A DNA stretch of 64,000 nucleotides from Caulobacter segnis. Its GTDB lineage: Bacteria; Pseudomonadota; Alphaproteobacteria; Caulobacterales; Caulobacteraceae. The stretch covers positions 248,001 through 312,000 of the forward strand of contig NZ_JARQWW010000001.1 in the NCBI RefSeq assembly GCF_029543125.1, given 5' to 3'. The notes beneath the pieces are model-generated. The model worked only from the letters and a program-made list of their open reading frames with translations. It searched no databases and had not been told where the DNA came from. The translations under genes were made by a program, and so were the position numbers. Below are positions 55,162 to 64,000 of this stretch, in pieces (the first letter of the stretch is position 1; every line of letters starts with the position of its first letter).

Positions 55162-56973
55162 TCAGGCGGCTTGGCGGACGCCCGATGCATGGGCGGCGGT
55201 GTGCCCCTCGATCCGGAAGCGGTCCACCAGACCGCCCAGGGTCGCGGTCTCCCCGCGCAGGGACTGCGCGGCGGCGGTGGCCTCTTCGACCATGGCGGCG
55301 TTCTGCTGAACCACCTGGTCCATCTGGTTGATGGCCGAGTTGACCTGATGCAGGCCGGTGGCCTGCTCCTGGGCCGAGGCGGCGATCTCGCGGATGCGCT
55401 CGTCGATGCTGACCACCTGATCGACGATGCGGCGCAGGGCTGCGCCGGTCTGACCGACGAGATCGACGCCCGCCGACACCTGCTGCTCGGAGGCGCCGAT
55501 CAGGGCCTTGATCTCCTTGGCCGCTTCGGCCGAACGCTGGGCCAGGGCGCGCACTTCCGAGGCGACGACCGCGAAGCCCTTGCCGGCTTCGCCAGCCCGC
55601 GCCGCCTCCACGCCGGCGTTCAGGGCCAGCAGGTTGGTCTGGAAGGCGATCTCGTCGATGACGCCGATGATGTTGCCGATTTCCCGCGAGGAGCTTTCGA
55701 TCTGGCCCATGGCGCCGACGGCCTGGTCCACCACCTTGGCCGAACGATCCGCGTCCATGCGCGCGTCGGCCACGGAGGCCGACGCGGTCTTGGCCCCGTC
55801 GGCGGTCCGGCGGACAGTGGCGGTGATCTGGTCGAGGGCGGCGGCGGTCTCCTCCAATGCGGCGGCCTGCTGCTCGGTGCGGCGGGACAGGTCGGAGGAG
55901 GCGTTGGCGATCTCGTCCGAGCTCGACCGCACGCTGCTGGTGCTGACATTGATGGAGCGCATGGCGCTCATCAGTTCGCCCATCGCCCGGTTGAAATCGT
56001 CCTTCAGGCTCTGCGAGCGCGGCGCGAACTCCGCGGTGATGCGGTGGGTCAGGTCGCCGTCCGCCAGACGGCTGAGCGCTTGGCCGAGAGCGTCAACGGC
56101 GACGGCGTCCTCCTTGGCCTGACGGGCCTTGTCCGCCTCGCGGGCGGCGCGTTCGCTTTCCGAAAGATTGCGGTCGGCCTCGCTGCGGGCCTCCAGGGCG
56201 ATCTTCTCCAGGGCGGCTTCCTTGAAGGACAGGACCGCGCCGGCCATGTCGCCCAGTTCGTCCTTGCGGCCGACAGCCGGCACGTCCACGGCGTTGTCGC
56301 CGCCGGCCAAACGGCGCATGGCCTGGGTCATGGCGGCCACCGGCGATGCGATGGTCCCCGACAGCAGCCAGTTCATCAGGCCGGCGATGGCGATGGCCGC
56401 CACCGCAGCGATCGCCAGGGTCGTCACCATGGCGGTGGCGGCCGCGTCCTGCGCAGCGTTGCGGGTCTTCACCTCGGCGTTGGCGGTCGTCTGAATCTCA
56501 GAATAAAGCGCGCGCAGTTCGCCCAGCGACTTCTTGCCGACCAGGGCGACGGCGGTTTCACGGCCAGCAGGGTCGCTCATGGCGGATACGGCTGGATCGC
56601 CGACCTCCGCCCGCCACTTCGTCATGGCCTCGCGCATCTTCTGGGCGCGGGCCTTCTGGGCCGGCAGCTTGGTGGTCTCCTCGAAGTCATTGAGGGCCGC
56701 ATCGAAGGCGGCCTTCTCTTCGGTATAGGTTTCCAGGAACGCCGGGTCGCCCAGCAGAGCGTAGCCACGCACGGCGTTCTGCTGCTCCAGCACGCCCTTC
56801 AGCAGGCCCTCGCCCTTGCCCGCCACGAGCTGGCCGCGAAGAGCCGCCGTGGACGCCGTATCCAGCTGCGAAAGACTGCTGAGGATCAGCCCCGTCGCCA
56901 CGAGAAAGGCGGCGATGACCGCGCCGAAAGCCACCACGAGCTTGGCTCGTATGCGAAGATTGTTGAACGACAT
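55162..56973 (-). CDS. Methyl-accepting chemotaxis protein, periplasmic-loop type
   Basis: The 603-residue receptor has a first membrane helix ([19 protein letters not shown]), a ligand-binding region of about 140 residues with a CHASE3-like [13 protein letters not shown] pattern, a second helix ([19 protein letters not shown]), HAMP units ([20 protein letters not shown] and a second near 300), and the signalling hairpin tip [20 protein letters not shown]. Methylation helices flank it. The C terminus has no CheR/CheB-docking pentapeptide. A terminator follows, and two palindromes lie upstream. Confidence 0.93.
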   Translation of the reverse strand: MSFNNLRIRAKLVVAFGAVIAAFLVATGLILSSLSQLDTASTAALRGQLVAGKGEGLLKGVLEQQNAVRGYALLGDPAFLETYTEEKAAFDAALNDFEETTKLPAQKARAQKMREAMTKWRAEVGDPAVSAMSDPAGRETAVALVGKKSLGELRALYSEIQTTANAEVKTRNAAQDAAATAMVTTLAIAAVAAIAIAGLMNWLLSGTIASPVAAMTQAMRRLAGGDNAVDVPAVGRKDELGDMAGAVLSFKEAALEKIALEARSEADRNLSESERAAREADKARQAKEDAVAVDALGQALSRLADGDLTHRITAEFAPRSQSLKDDFNRAMGELMSAMRSINVSTSSVRSSSDEIANASSDLSRRTEQQAAALEETAAALDQITATVRRTADGAKTASASVADARMDADRSAKVVDQAVGAMGQIESSSREIGNIIGVIDEIAFQTNLLALNAGVEAARAGEAGKGFAVVASEVRALAQRSAEAAKEIKALIGASEQQVSAGVDLVGQTGAALRRIVDQVVSIDERIREIAASAQEQATGLHQVNSAINQMDQVVQQNAAMVEEATAAAQSLRGETATLGGLVDRFRIEGHTAAHASGVRQAA

Positions 56974-57029
56974 GCTACGCCCCGAAGCAGAAATATCGAA
57001 GCGTAGCCGTAAGGGCCGAAATACAATCC

Positions 57030-57081
57030 AAGGTTAACCGAGTTAAACCTTGATCGCCTCGCGTTGCGTCAAGCTGACGCA
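57030..57081. promoter_or_regulatory. Palindromes upstream of the chemoreceptor gene
   Basis: At 57065-57081, TGCGTCA-AGC-TGACGCA is a perfect inverted repeat and matches 15 of 17 bases of the site at 47721. At 57030-57051, AAGGTT and AACCTT enclose ACCGAGTTA-like bases, with 6-bp perfect arms. The second lies 57 bases, the first 92 bases, before the start at 56973. Confidence 0.5.
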
Positions 57082-57089
57082 TCACCTGT

Positions 57090-58247
57090 TCAGCGAACAA
57101 GGCTCCGCGCATCGACATTCACTGCCTCGATCGGCTGTCCGCGACACCGGTCGTCCGTACGCAGAGCATTGCAGGCCGCAGCGGCGCCGTCCGGCAGCCG
57201 TACGAAGTAGCCCCCGGCGAAGCGCGGGTCGGGCCGCATGTAGTCGGTGGAGATGTACTGCGCGCCGCTGGCGAAGGCGGCGTTGCGGCGGCGCGGGTCA
57301 TTGGCGCGCGCCTCCCAGGTGTCGGCGTCAGCACGGGTGCGCACGACGAAGCCGGCTTTCACGGCGGCCTTGATGCGCGCCTGTTCGGCGATGGGGTCGT
57401 TGAGTGTCAGATAGGCGGCGGCGGGGGACGTCTCGTCCGTGTTCACGAACATGGCGCGGCCTTCCAGCGACCGGCGCCCGCCGCGATAGACGGCGACCTT
57501 CTCCGGGCTCTCATCAAGGGCGAAGAACACCTTGCCCCGCGCCGCGCCGAGGGTCGGCCAGCCGCCGGCCAGAACCGCATCACGCAGGGTCGCCTTCTTG
57601 CCCTGGACCTGATCAGGGGTGATCAGCTCGGCTTCCGAAAAGACCGAGCGGATCTCTGCGTCCAGAGCGTCGAACGCCTTGGCGTCATAGGCTGGCGCGA
57701 CCACGCCGCCGGGCAGGTTCGGCCCGCCCTCCTTGGCGTTGATCATGATCAGGATCGGCGCGTGGGTGGGGTTCGCCTTGGACCAGGCGCGGACTTCGCC
57801 CAGGCAGGCGACGAAGGTCAGACAGGTGGAGCGGAAGTCCACGTCCTGCATGTGCAGAACCTTGTAGCCGGGCCTCGCCATGACCGCGGCGACGGCGGGC
57901 GACAGCGTCTCCTCCTTGCCCAGCGCCGTCTTCGGATGGGCGTACAGACCGCCGGCCGGATCCCGGGCCACGTCGATTTCAAGCTGGCGCGCGCCGCCGT
58001 CCAACTGCTGCGTCAGAGGGAGATGGCCGTAGTCGATGCCCAGAGCGCGCTGACCGCCGGCGGCGACCATGGCCGCCAGTTCGGCCGGCGGAAGGTGCTG
58101 CTTGTAGCTGTTGTGGGTGCCGACCGCGACGAGGTCGTTGAGCTTCAGCCCCTGCTCCATCCGGCCGCGCACGCAGGCGTCCTCGGTCGATGCCGGCGTG
58201 CAGGAAATGGCGGACGCCGCCGAGGCGGCGAGGAGGAAAGCAAGCAT
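57090..58247 (-). CDS. Secreted phosphoinositide-specific phospholipase C-like protein
   Basis: The 385-residue product starts MLAFLLAASAASAISCTPAS, a signal peptide. The PI-PLC-C1 pattern is clear: VAVGTHNSYKQHLP (catalytic His), ARQLEIDVARDPAGGLYAHP (calcium-site Glu/Asp), YKVLHMQDVDFRSTC (second His) and the later YISTDYMRPDPRF. The catalytic residues of the family are present. Its substrate may be a phosphoinositide or another phosphodiester. It is flanked by two chemoreceptor genes on the same strand. Confidence 0.88.
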   Translation of the reverse strand: MLAFLLAASAASAISCTPASTEDACVRGRMEQGLKLNDLVAVGTHNSYKQHLPPAELAAMVAAGGQRALGIDYGHLPLTQQLDGGARQLEIDVARDPAGGLYAHPKTALGKEETLSPAVAAVMARPGYKVLHMQDVDFRSTCLTFVACLGEVRAWSKANPTHAPILIMINAKEGGPNLPGGVVAPAYDAKAFDALDAEIRSVFSEAELITPDQVQGKKATLRDAVLAGGWPTLGAARGKVFFALDESPEKVAVYRGGRRSLEGRAMFVNTDETSPAAAYLTLNDPIAEQARIKAAVKAGFVVRTRADADTWEARANDPRRRNAAFASGAQYISTDYMRPDPRFAGGYFVRLPDGAAAACNALRTDDRCRGQPIEAVNVDARSLVR

Positions 58248-58309
58248 GGAGCCTCCGACTTTTGCGGCAGCTCTATTCCGCTTTCACGACAGCACTGCGT
58301 CAGCGCGGC

Positions 58310-59746
58310 CTAGGCGACGAAGCGCTCACGCGTCTCCTGCAGCGGGGCGTGCGCCGCTCCCTGCTCCAGGGTGAAGCGTTCGACCATGGTGCTCAGGCCG
58401 ACAGCCTGCTGGTCCAGGGCGCGGGTGGCCGAGGCGCTCTGCTCGACCATGGCGGCGTTCTGCTGGATGACCTGATCCATCTGGTTCATGGCCTTGTTGA
58501 CCTGCTCCAGGGCGGTGGACTGCTCCACGGCCGAATGGGCGATCTCCTGAACGAGGTTGGAGATCTCGCCCACCTTGCCGACAATGGCGGCCAGGGCCTC
58601 GCCGGTCTGGCCGACCAGGGCGACGCCGTTCTCCACCTGCTGGCCGGATCCGCCCACCAGGGCCTTGATCTCCTTGGCCGCCTGGGCGGAACGCTGGGCC
58701 AGGGCCCGCACTTCGGAGGCGACCACGGCGAAGCCCTTGCCCGCATCACCGGCGCGGGCGGCCTCCACGCCGGCGTTCAGGGCCAGCAGGTTGGTCTGGA
58801 AGGCGATCTCGTCGATCACGCCGATGATCTGGCCGATCTCCTGCGAGGACTCGGCGATCAGGCCCATGGCGGCCACGGCGCGCTTGACCACCTGGCCGCT
58901 GCGCTCGGCGTCTTCACGGGCCTGGATGACCACGCCGGTCACCTGTTCGGCGCCCTGGGCGGTGCGGCTGACCGTGGCGGTGATCTGGTCGAGGGCGGCG
59001 GCGGTCTCTTCCAGGGTCGCGGCCTGATGCTCGGTGCGCTGCGACAGGTCGTCGGAGGCGCGGGCGATCTCCAGCGAACCGGTGCGCACGGCGCCGGCGG
59101 CGCCGGCCAGGCCGCGGATCGTGGTCTCCAGCTGGGCTACGGCGGCGTTGAAGTCTTCTTTCAGCTCACGGTACTCGGCCGCCACTTCCTCGGTCAGGCG
59201 GACGGACAGGTCGCCCTCGGCCAGCTTGGCCAGTTCACCGGCCATGGCGTCGACCAGCTTCTTCTGCTCGCGCCCCGCGGCCTCGAAGGCGGCTTCGGTC
59301 TCGCGCAGGCGACGGTCCACATCGCGGTGAACCTCGGCGGCCTGAGCTTCAAGCCGCGAGCGGGCCAGGCCGTTCTCGCGGAAGACCTCGACGCTGCGGG
59401 CCATCTCGCCGATCTCGTCGCGGCGGTTCGCGCCGGGAATGGTCACGTCGAACTCGCCCGAGGCCAGCCGACGCATGGTCGCCGACATGCCGCCCATGGC
59501 CGAGATCACCAGACGCTCGAAATAGATGGCGCCGAGGATCACCCCGATCACGGTGCCCACACCGACGGCGATGCTGACACCGTCAGCGATGCGCAGAATG
59601 GCGTCCGCACGGGCTCCCGCGCCCGCCACCATATGCAGCAGAGCGACGTTCAACGCCGCCAGCGCAAGCATGGCCACCATCCCCATGAACCAGGAGACGC
59701 GCATCCGCGACTTGATCGTCCGCAGCATCAGATGAGCTCCGCTCAT
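58310..59746 (-). CDS. Methyl-accepting chemotaxis protein, short-loop type
   Basis: The 478-residue protein has two membrane helices close together ([20 protein letters not shown], then [20 protein letters not shown]), so almost no periplasmic sensor; it may sense through the membrane or the cytoplasmic HAMP region. HAMP ([20 protein letters not shown]), a second HAMP-like segment and the signalling tip [18 protein letters not shown] follow. GGAG sits 9 bases before the ATG at 59746; the start at 59728 is an alternative. It is the second receptor flanking the phospholipase gene. Confidence 0.93.
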   Translation of the reverse strand: MSGAHLMLRTIKSRMRVSWFMGMVAMLALAALNVALLHMVAGAGARADAILRIADGVSIAVGVGTVIGVILGAIYFERLVISAMGGMSATMRRLASGEFDVTIPGANRRDEIGEMARSVEVFRENGLARSRLEAQAAEVHRDVDRRLRETEAAFEAAGREQKKLVDAMAGELAKLAEGDLSVRLTEEVAAEYRELKEDFNAAVAQLETTIRGLAGAAGAVRTGSLEIARASDDLSQRTEHQAATLEETAAALDQITATVSRTAQGAEQVTGVVIQAREDAERSGQVVKRAVAAMGLIAESSQEIGQIIGVIDEIAFQTNLLALNAGVEAARAGDAGKGFAVVASEVRALAQRSAQAAKEIKALVGGSGQQVENGVALVGQTGEALAAIVGKVGEISNLVQEIAHSAVEQSTALEQVNKAMNQMDQVIQQNAAMVEQSASATRALDQQAVGLSTMVERFTLEQGAAHAPLQETRERFVA

Positions 59747-59816
59747 AAACAGAAGCTCCACCGCTAAGACTGAGTCGTTTATGGCGCATTGATATGGATC
59801 AGTATTCTTTCGCGGC

Positions 59817-60455
59817 TTAGCGCCGCGCTTCGAACGCCATGCGGACGGCGAGACCTCCGAGCACCGTGCCCATGATCCAGCGCTGCACCTTGGCCCAGGT
59901 CGGTCGGGCCGCCAGGAACGCGGCCACGCCGCCGGCCGCGTACACCACCATCCCGTTCACCGAGACGCTGACGATGATCTGGGTCGATCCCAGAAACAGG
60001 CTCTGGCCCAGCACATTTCCATGCTCCGGGCGGATGAACTGCGGCAGCAGCGACATGTAGAGGACGGCGAGCTTGGGGTTCAGCAGGCTGGTGGTCAGCC
60101 CCATGCCGAACAGCCGCGCCGGTCGATGGGCCGGCAGTCGCCGGACCTGGAACGGCGACACCGCGCCGGGCTTGGGTGCGTTCCAGGCCAGCCACGCCAA
60201 ATAGGCCGCCCCACCAAAGCGCAGGATGTCGTAGGCGATCGGCACCGCCATGATCACCGCCGTGATCCCGGCCGCGGTCAGCGTCATGTAGACGAAGAAG
60301 CCGAGCCCCACCCCGCCGAGGGAGATAAACCCCGCCGCGCGGCCCTGGCTGATGGAGCGGGACAGCAGATAGAGCATGTTGGGCCCCGGCGTGCAGGCCA
60401 TGCCGAATGTCACCAGGGCGAACGCCGCCCAATCCTTGAACTCAACCATCGCCAT
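59817..60455 (-). CDS. LysE/RhtB-family amino acid exporter
   Basis: The 212-residue product has six hydrophobic segments with the LysE/RhtB motif [20 protein letters not shown] near the start and [17 protein letters not shown] in the middle. Members export amino acids such as homoserine, threonine or lysine; specificity is not readable. It is divergent from the D-amino-acid-oxidase-like gene, a possible functional pairing. Confidence 0.9.
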   Translation of the reverse strand: MAMVEFKDWAAFALVTFGMACTPGPNMLYLLSRSISQGRAAGFISLGGVGLGFFVYMTLTAAGITAVIMAVPIAYDILRFGGAAYLAWLAWNAPKPGAVSPFQVRRLPAHRPARLFGMGLTTSLLNPKLAVLYMSLLPQFIRPEHGNVLGQSLFLGSTQIIVSVSVNGMVVYAAGGVAAFLAARPTWAKVQRWIMGTVLGGLAVRMAFEARR

Positions 60456-60613
60456 CCCCCGAAACCGCAGCCACGGTTAGGGCTTCGAACACGCCGGAAG
60501 CAAGTGCGCGCAAGAATTCGCCATATCCGCCGGCTGGAAGTGATTACTCCACAAGCGGGAAGACAGATTCCGCATCAACCGCCAAGGTCGCCTCGGCACA
60601 AGGGGACCGTTTC

Positions 60614-61783
60614 ATGAGCCAGACCGCACCGCGCCTGGACCGCCGCAGCCTGATCCGGATGGGCGCCGCCTTGGGCGGACTTCAGGCCTTGGGCGGCTGC
60701 GCGACCGTGGCGTCCCAGCCGACGTCACTTCTGATGCCCGCGCCCGGCCTCGCTCCCGTTCGGGCGCGACCGGAGAACATCTTCAACATCACCGTCTGTT
60801 CGCGGCCGTTCCGCGCCGCCGGTCCGCGGCTGGATGCGGAGACGGTGGGCGACAAGCTGGTGGTCCATAATTACGGCCACGGCGGCAGCGGCTGGTCCCT
60901 GTCCTGGGGCTCGGCCGAGATCGTCGTCGGCAAGGCGTTGGCCGGCGGCGAGAAGGATATCGCCGTCATCGGCTGCGGCGCCATGGGCCTGACCGCCGCC
61001 ATCACCGCCCAGCGCGCCGGCGCACGAGTGACCATCTACGCCAAGGAGCTGATGCCGGACGTTCGCTCCGCCCGCGCCACCGGTGTGTGGTCGCCGGATT
61101 CGCGCATCGCCCTGAGCAGCCAGGCGCCCGCCGGCTTCGACGTCCTGTGGGAGCAGATGTGCCGCCGGTCGTGGAAGACCTATGCCCGCTATCTGGGCGT
61201 CGACGGCGAGCCGGTGAGCTGGACCGACCGCTATGTCCTGTCCGACAAGCCCTTCGCGCCCTCGGCTGATCCCATGGGCTTCGCGCATTACGAGCGCATG
61301 GTCCCGGACCTGACGCCGCGCCCGCAGACCTTGGCGCCCGGCGAGCACCCCTTCCGCGTCGCTCACGCCCGGCGCGTGCCGACCCTGATGTTCAATGTGA
61401 TGGAGCTGGGACGCACCTTGATGGGCGACTTCCTGGTCGCCGGCGGCAGGCTGGAGGTCATGGACTTCAAGAGCCCCGCCGACCTCGCCGCCCTGAAGCA
61501 GAAGGTGGTCATCAACTGCACCGGCTATGGCGCGCGGGCGTTGTGGAAGGACGAGACGGTCACGCCGGTGCGCGGTCAGCTCGCCTGGCTGCCGGCCCAG
61601 CCCGAGGTGACCTATGGCCTTTATTACCGCCACGTCTCCATGCTGGCCCGCCGCGACGGCATCATCCTCCAGCAGACGGGAGCCGATGAAAGCTACGGCT
61701 ACGGGATCGAGGACGAACGGCCAGACCGGGCGGAGGCGGAGGCCGCCATCCGCACCATCGCGGCGTTGTTCGCAAAGGCCTAG
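60614..61783 (+). CDS. Tat-exported D-amino-acid-oxidase-like flavoprotein with permuted domain order
   Basis: The 389-residue protein begins with a Tat signal ([20 protein letters not shown], Arg10, Arg11) followed by Cys29, which may be lipidated. Residues 60-100 then hold what is normally the end of D-amino acid oxidase: [15 protein letters not shown] and [15 protein letters not shown]. Only after that comes the FAD motif [12 protein letters not shown] (117-128). The C terminus ([19 protein letters not shown], ending [11 protein letters not shown]) matches the part that normally precedes RPxRxxxRLE. So the C-terminal segment has moved to the front. All key residues seem present. It is the most unusual protein here. 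Confidence 0.85.
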   Translation: MSQTAPRLDRRSLIRMGAALGGLQALGGCATVASQPTSLLMPAPGLAPVRARPENIFNITVCSRPFRAAGPRLDAETVGDKLVVHNYGHGGSGWSLSWGSAEIVVGKALAGGEKDIAVIGCGAMGLTAAITAQRAGARVTIYAKELMPDVRSARATGVWSPDSRIALSSQAPAGFDVLWEQMCRRSWKTYARYLGVDGEPVSWTDRYVLSDKPFAPSADPMGFAHYERMVPDLTPRPQTLAPGEHPFRVAHARRVPTLMFNVMELGRTLMGDFLVAGGRLEVMDFKSPADLAALKQKVVINCTGYGARALWKDETVTPVRGQLAWLPAQPEVTYGLYYRHVSMLARRDGIILQQTGADESYGYGIEDERPDRAEAEAAIRTIAALFAKA

Positions 61784-62382
61784 GCGGGACGACGGGCGCG
61801 GAGGGCCTGGGCGATGGTGCCGTCGTCCAGCCAGTCGAGGTCGCCGCCCACCGGCACGCCGCGCGCCAGGGACGTGACGCTGGCGCCGGAGGGACCGAGA
61901 CGCTCGGCCAGATAGTGAGCCGTGGTCTGGCCGTCGACCGTGGCCGGCAGAGCCAGGATCACCTCACGCACAGAACCGCCGGTGGAGCGATCCACCAGTT
62001 CACGCACGCGCAACGCCTCGGGCCCGACGCCGTCGAGCGCCGACAGCAGGCCGCCAAGCACATGGTAGCGCCCGCGGAAAGCGCCGGCCCGCTCCATGGC
62101 CCACAGGGCGCCCACATCCTCGACCACGCAGATCAGGGTCTGGTCCCGCGCGGTGTCGGCGCAGACGGCGCAGGGGTCCGTGGTGTCCAGCGCCCCGCAG
62201 ACGCCGCAGGTCTTCACCCGATCGCGCGCGGCGGCCAGGGCGTCGGCCAGGGGAGCGAGCAGTTGGTCGCGCCGCTTCAACAGGGCCAGAGTGGCCCGCC
62301 GGGCCGAACGCGGTCCCAGACCCGGCAGCTTGGACAGCAGGGCGATGAGGCGCTCGATCTCGGGTCCGGCGGAAGCGGCCAT
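61780..62382 (-). CDS. recR: Recombination mediator protein RecR
   Basis: Works with RecF and RecO to load RecA on gapped DNA. The 200-residue product has a helix-hairpin-helix ([19 protein letters not shown]), a four-cysteine zinc finger ([16 protein letters not shown]) and a Toprim domain ([17 protein letters not shown]). It shares its stop CTAG with the flavoprotein gene. The usual recR-ybaB-dnaX order is kept, although a repeat element separates recR from ybaB. Confidence 0.97.
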   Translation of the reverse strand: MAASAGPEIERLIALLSKLPGLGPRSARRATLALLKRRDQLLAPLADALAAARDRVKTCGVCGALDTTDPCAVCADTARDQTLICVVEDVGALWAMERAGAFRGRYHVLGGLLSALDGVGPEALRVRELVDRSTGGSVREVILALPATVDGQTTAHYLAERLGPSGASVTSLARGVPVGGDLDWLDDGTIAQALRARRPA

Positions 62383-62393
62383 CAGCGAGCCCT

Positions 62394-62529
62394 CTCCTCC
62401 CCCGTATGACGGGGGAAGGAGACCATGCGCAGCATGGTGGAGGGGGCGCGACTGGGCTTAGAGGAAGCGGTCGCCCCCTCCACCGCTTCGCGGTCCCCCT
62501 CCCCCGCACGCTTCGCTACGGGGGAGGAG
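62394..62529. repeat. 136-bp imperfect palindromic repeat element
   Basis: CTCCTCCCCCGT (62394-62405) pairs with ACGGGGGAGGAG (62518-62529), and inside GGTGGAGGGGGCG (about 62436-62448) pairs with CGCCCCCTCCACC (about 62472-62484). Between them lie short hairpins such as CCATGCGCAGCATGG. The nested, G/C-purine-pyrimidine-biased layout is typical of interspersed REP/BIME-like elements of alphaproteobacteria. It fills most of the 154-base recR-ybaB gap, the only non-coding gap on this strand at the right end. Confidence 0.75.
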
Positions 62530-62536
62530 AAACACA

Positions 62537-62866
62537 TCAGAACTTCAGACCCGGGATGCCGCCCATCATGCCGGCCATGGGACCGGCGGCGGCGCGCATC
62601 ATCTCGGCCTGCTGGGCGTCTAGGGTCTTCTTGGCGTTGGCATGGGCGGCGACGATCAGGTCGGACACGACCTCGCCTTCGCCCGGCGCCATCAGGCTCT
62701 CGTCGATCTTGATGCCGACCAGTTCACCGCCGCCCTTCAGGGTGACCGTGACCATGCCGCCGCCCGAGGTCCCCTCGGCGGTCAGTTCGGCCATCTTCTC
62801 CTGGGCTTCGGCCAGCTTGGCCTGCATCGCCTGGGCCTGCTTCATCAGGCCGCCAAGATCTTTCAC
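62537..62866 (-). CDS. ybaB: Nucleoid-associated protein YbaB/EbfC
   Basis: A 109-residue small DNA-binding protein. It starts MKDLGGLMKQAQAMQAKLAE, a coiled-coil helix, followed by the beta strands MVTVTLKGGGELVGIKIDE and a C-terminal helix. The family usually sits between dnaX and recR, as here. It is 3 bases from the dnaX stop and so co-expressed with it. Confidence 0.95.
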   Translation of the reverse strand: MKDLGGLMKQAQAMQAKLAEAQEKMAELTAEGTSGGGMVTVTLKGGGELVGIKIDESLMAPGEGEVVSDLIVAAHANAKKTLDAQQAEMMRAAAGPMAGMMGGIPGLKF

Positions 62867-62869
62867 GCT

Positions 62870-64000
62870 CTACTCCTCGTCGTCTTCGATGGGGTCCGCG
62901 GCCGGCAGGGCCTCGACCACAGGGGGCGCGACACGCACGCCGACAATCTCCGCTCCCGGGAACGCCTGCATGACGGCGCGCACAAAGGGATCGGCCTCGA
63001 TCTCCGCGCGGGTCTCCCGCTCCTCGCGCTTCTCCCGCTCCCAGGCGCTCTCGGCCCCGCCGCCGCCGTCGGTGGCGATCAGCCAGTGCTGGCCGGTCCA
63101 GTCCTTCATGGCGCGGGCCAGACGGCCGGCCAGGTTGGCCGGCGCGCCGGGGGCCGGTTCGTACTCGATGACGCCCGGGCGCACGTTGATGGGCCGCACG
63201 AACCGCTGGACGTCGAGCTTCAGCCCGATGTCGCGCTTGGCGTCGATCAGGCGGACCACATCCTCGAAGCTGGCGATGACCGGCGCCGCCTGCTGGGCGG
63301 ACTGAGGCATGGCGACGCCCTGGGCGACCACGCCGCCTCCGCCGCCGGCGGCCATGCCGCCCCCACCGCCGCCGCCGCCCGGCCCGCCGCCGATGGGCGA
63401 GCCCTCGCGAATGGCCTTCAGCGCCTCTTCAGGTCCTGGCAGCTCGGCGGCGTAGGTCAGGCGGATGATCGCCATCTCGGCGGCGGCCGGCGCGTCGGGC
63501 GCGCGGCGCACCTCGTCATGCGCCTTGAGCAGCATCTGCCACAGGCGCGACAGAACTCCGGCGGAGACGTTGGCCCCGATGGCGGCCAGGCGCGCGGCCT
63601 GCTCCTTGGGCAGGGACAGGGCGTCCGGCCCCAGGGCCTTGGCCACGGACGAGCCGTGGCAATGCTCCAGCAGGTCGAGCATGACCACCGCCGGATCGGC
63701 GCCGAAGCCCCACAGGGTGCGGAAGGTCTCCAGCGCCGGGCCGACCTCGCCGCGCATGACGTGTTCGAACAGGGCGATGGTCTGGGCGCGGTCCGCCAGA
63801 CCCAGCATATCGCGGACCACGGCGGCGGTGACCGTCTGGCCCCGCTCGGCCTGGACAATGGCTTGGTCCAGCAAGGACAGGCCGTCACGCACCGAACCCT
63901 CGGCGGCGCGGGAGATCAGGGCCAGGCCGTCAGCCTCGACCATCGCGCCTTCCTGCTTGGCGATGCGCGCGAAATGTGCGCTCAGCACGTCCGGCTCCAC
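62870..64000 (-). CDS. dnaX: DNA polymerase III subunit gamma/tau, C-terminal part (runs off the right edge)
   Basis: The frame is open to the window edge, so the ATPase domain start is missing. The visible 376 residues include the end of the AAA+ domain (SRAAEGSVRDGLSLLDQAI), domain III (AVVRDMLGLADRAQTIALFE, then LARLWQMLLKAHDEVRRAPD-like helices), a glycine-rich linker of about 25 residues near 63340-63400, and the tau-specific C-terminal domain (SFEDVVRLIDAKRDIGLKLD). In Caulobacter, partial ClpXP proteolysis trims DnaX, and such a glycine-rich region is known to matter, so the same may happen here. Confidence 0.93.
   Translation of the reverse strand: MEPDVLSAHFARIAKQEGAMVEADGLALISRAAEGSVRDGLSLLDQAIVQAERGQTVTAAVVRDMLGLADRAQTIALFEHVMRGEVGPALETFRTLWGFGADPAVVMLDLLEHCHGSSVAKALGPDALSLPKEQAARLAAIGANVSAGVLSRLWQMLLKAHDEVRRAPDAPAAAEMAIIRLTYAAELPGPEEALKAIREGSPIGGGPGGGGGGGGMAAGGGGGVVAQGVAMPQSAQQAAPVIASFEDVVRLIDAKRDIGLKLDVQRFVRPINVRPGVIEYEPAPGAPANLAGRLARAMKDWTGQHWLIATDGGGGAESAWEREKREERETRAEIEADPFVRAVMQAFPGAEIVGVRVAPPVVEALPAADPIEDDEE

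Noticed and set aside
57030-57051. CtrA binding site before the chemoreceptor
   Set aside because: The two TTAA elements are 5 bases apart, not the 7 of the consensus TTAA-N7-TTAA.

Overview
The window is about 68-70% GC, nearly all coding, and reads as alphaproteobacterial chromosome. A Caulobacterales genome (Caulobacter or Phenylobacterium-like) is the best guess. The reasons are the gene order rpmH-rnpA-yidC-engB and argB-HAD-dapD with dapE, truA, fmt and def nearby; RpoH rather than an enterobacterial heat-shock layout; several secreted prolidase-like amidohydrolases; two chemoreceptors; and many genes without a Shine-Dalgarno. The genus is inference. No tRNA, rRNA, CRISPR array, insertion sequence or prophage was seen.

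Layout. 1-7.4 kb: end of a short-chain dehydrogenase, then the ffh-rpsP-rimM ... trmD-rplS translation/secretion cluster, split by a secreted S41 peptidase, an acyl-CoA thioesterase and a DapA-family aldolase, and closed by a strong terminator. 7.4-16.1 kb: MFS transporter, leuCDB, an aldo/keto reductase divergent from its likely LysR regulator, rmuC and def. 16.1-26.3 kb: lipoprotein, fmt, truA, an atypical unknown gene, dapE, a cupin, an AI-2E family protein, dapD-HAD-argB, a COG1228 amidohydrolase and a DUF2059 protein. 26.3-32.5 kb: engB-yidC-rnpA-rpmH, DUF3606, and a TetR-esterase-quinone reductase operon. 32.5-36.0 kb: two secreted beta/gamma-crystallin proteins, DUF72 and a secreted endonuclease/phosphatase-fold protein. 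36.2-39.2 kb: a two-component system with two PepSY genes and a small helical protein. 39.2-45.7 kb: sdaA, M28 peptidase, MDR reductase, PagL-like deacylase and purA. 45.9-49.4 kb: an unknown soluble protein, two stand-alone degenerate receiver proteins and rpoH. 49.7-55.1 kb: amidohydrolase, gamma-glutamyltranspeptidase, MpaB-like oxygenase and TetR. 55.2-59.7 kb: two chemoreceptors flanking a PI-PLC-like enzyme. 59.8-64 kb: LysE-type exporter, a Tat-exported D-amino-acid-oxidase-like protein, recR, ybaB and the 3' part of dnaX.

The main candidates for undescribed biology are: (1) a D-amino-acid-oxidase-like flavoprotein whose C-terminal substrate-binding segment sits before the FAD-binding Rossmann motif, an apparent circular permutation; (2) a cluster beside rpoH of one unknown protein and two pseudo-receivers that carry Glu and Ala where the phospho-accepting Asp should be; (3) a PepSY/two-component locus whose intergenic regions share an 11-bp-phased direct repeat (CGTCAG-N5-CGTCAG), which points to an autoregulated regulon including a 68-residue protein; (4) a near-identical 17-bp palindrome upstream of one pseudo-receiver and upstream of a chemoreceptor. 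Several other palindromes mark likely operators.

All domain names rest on reading motifs in the translated sequence; no database search was run.
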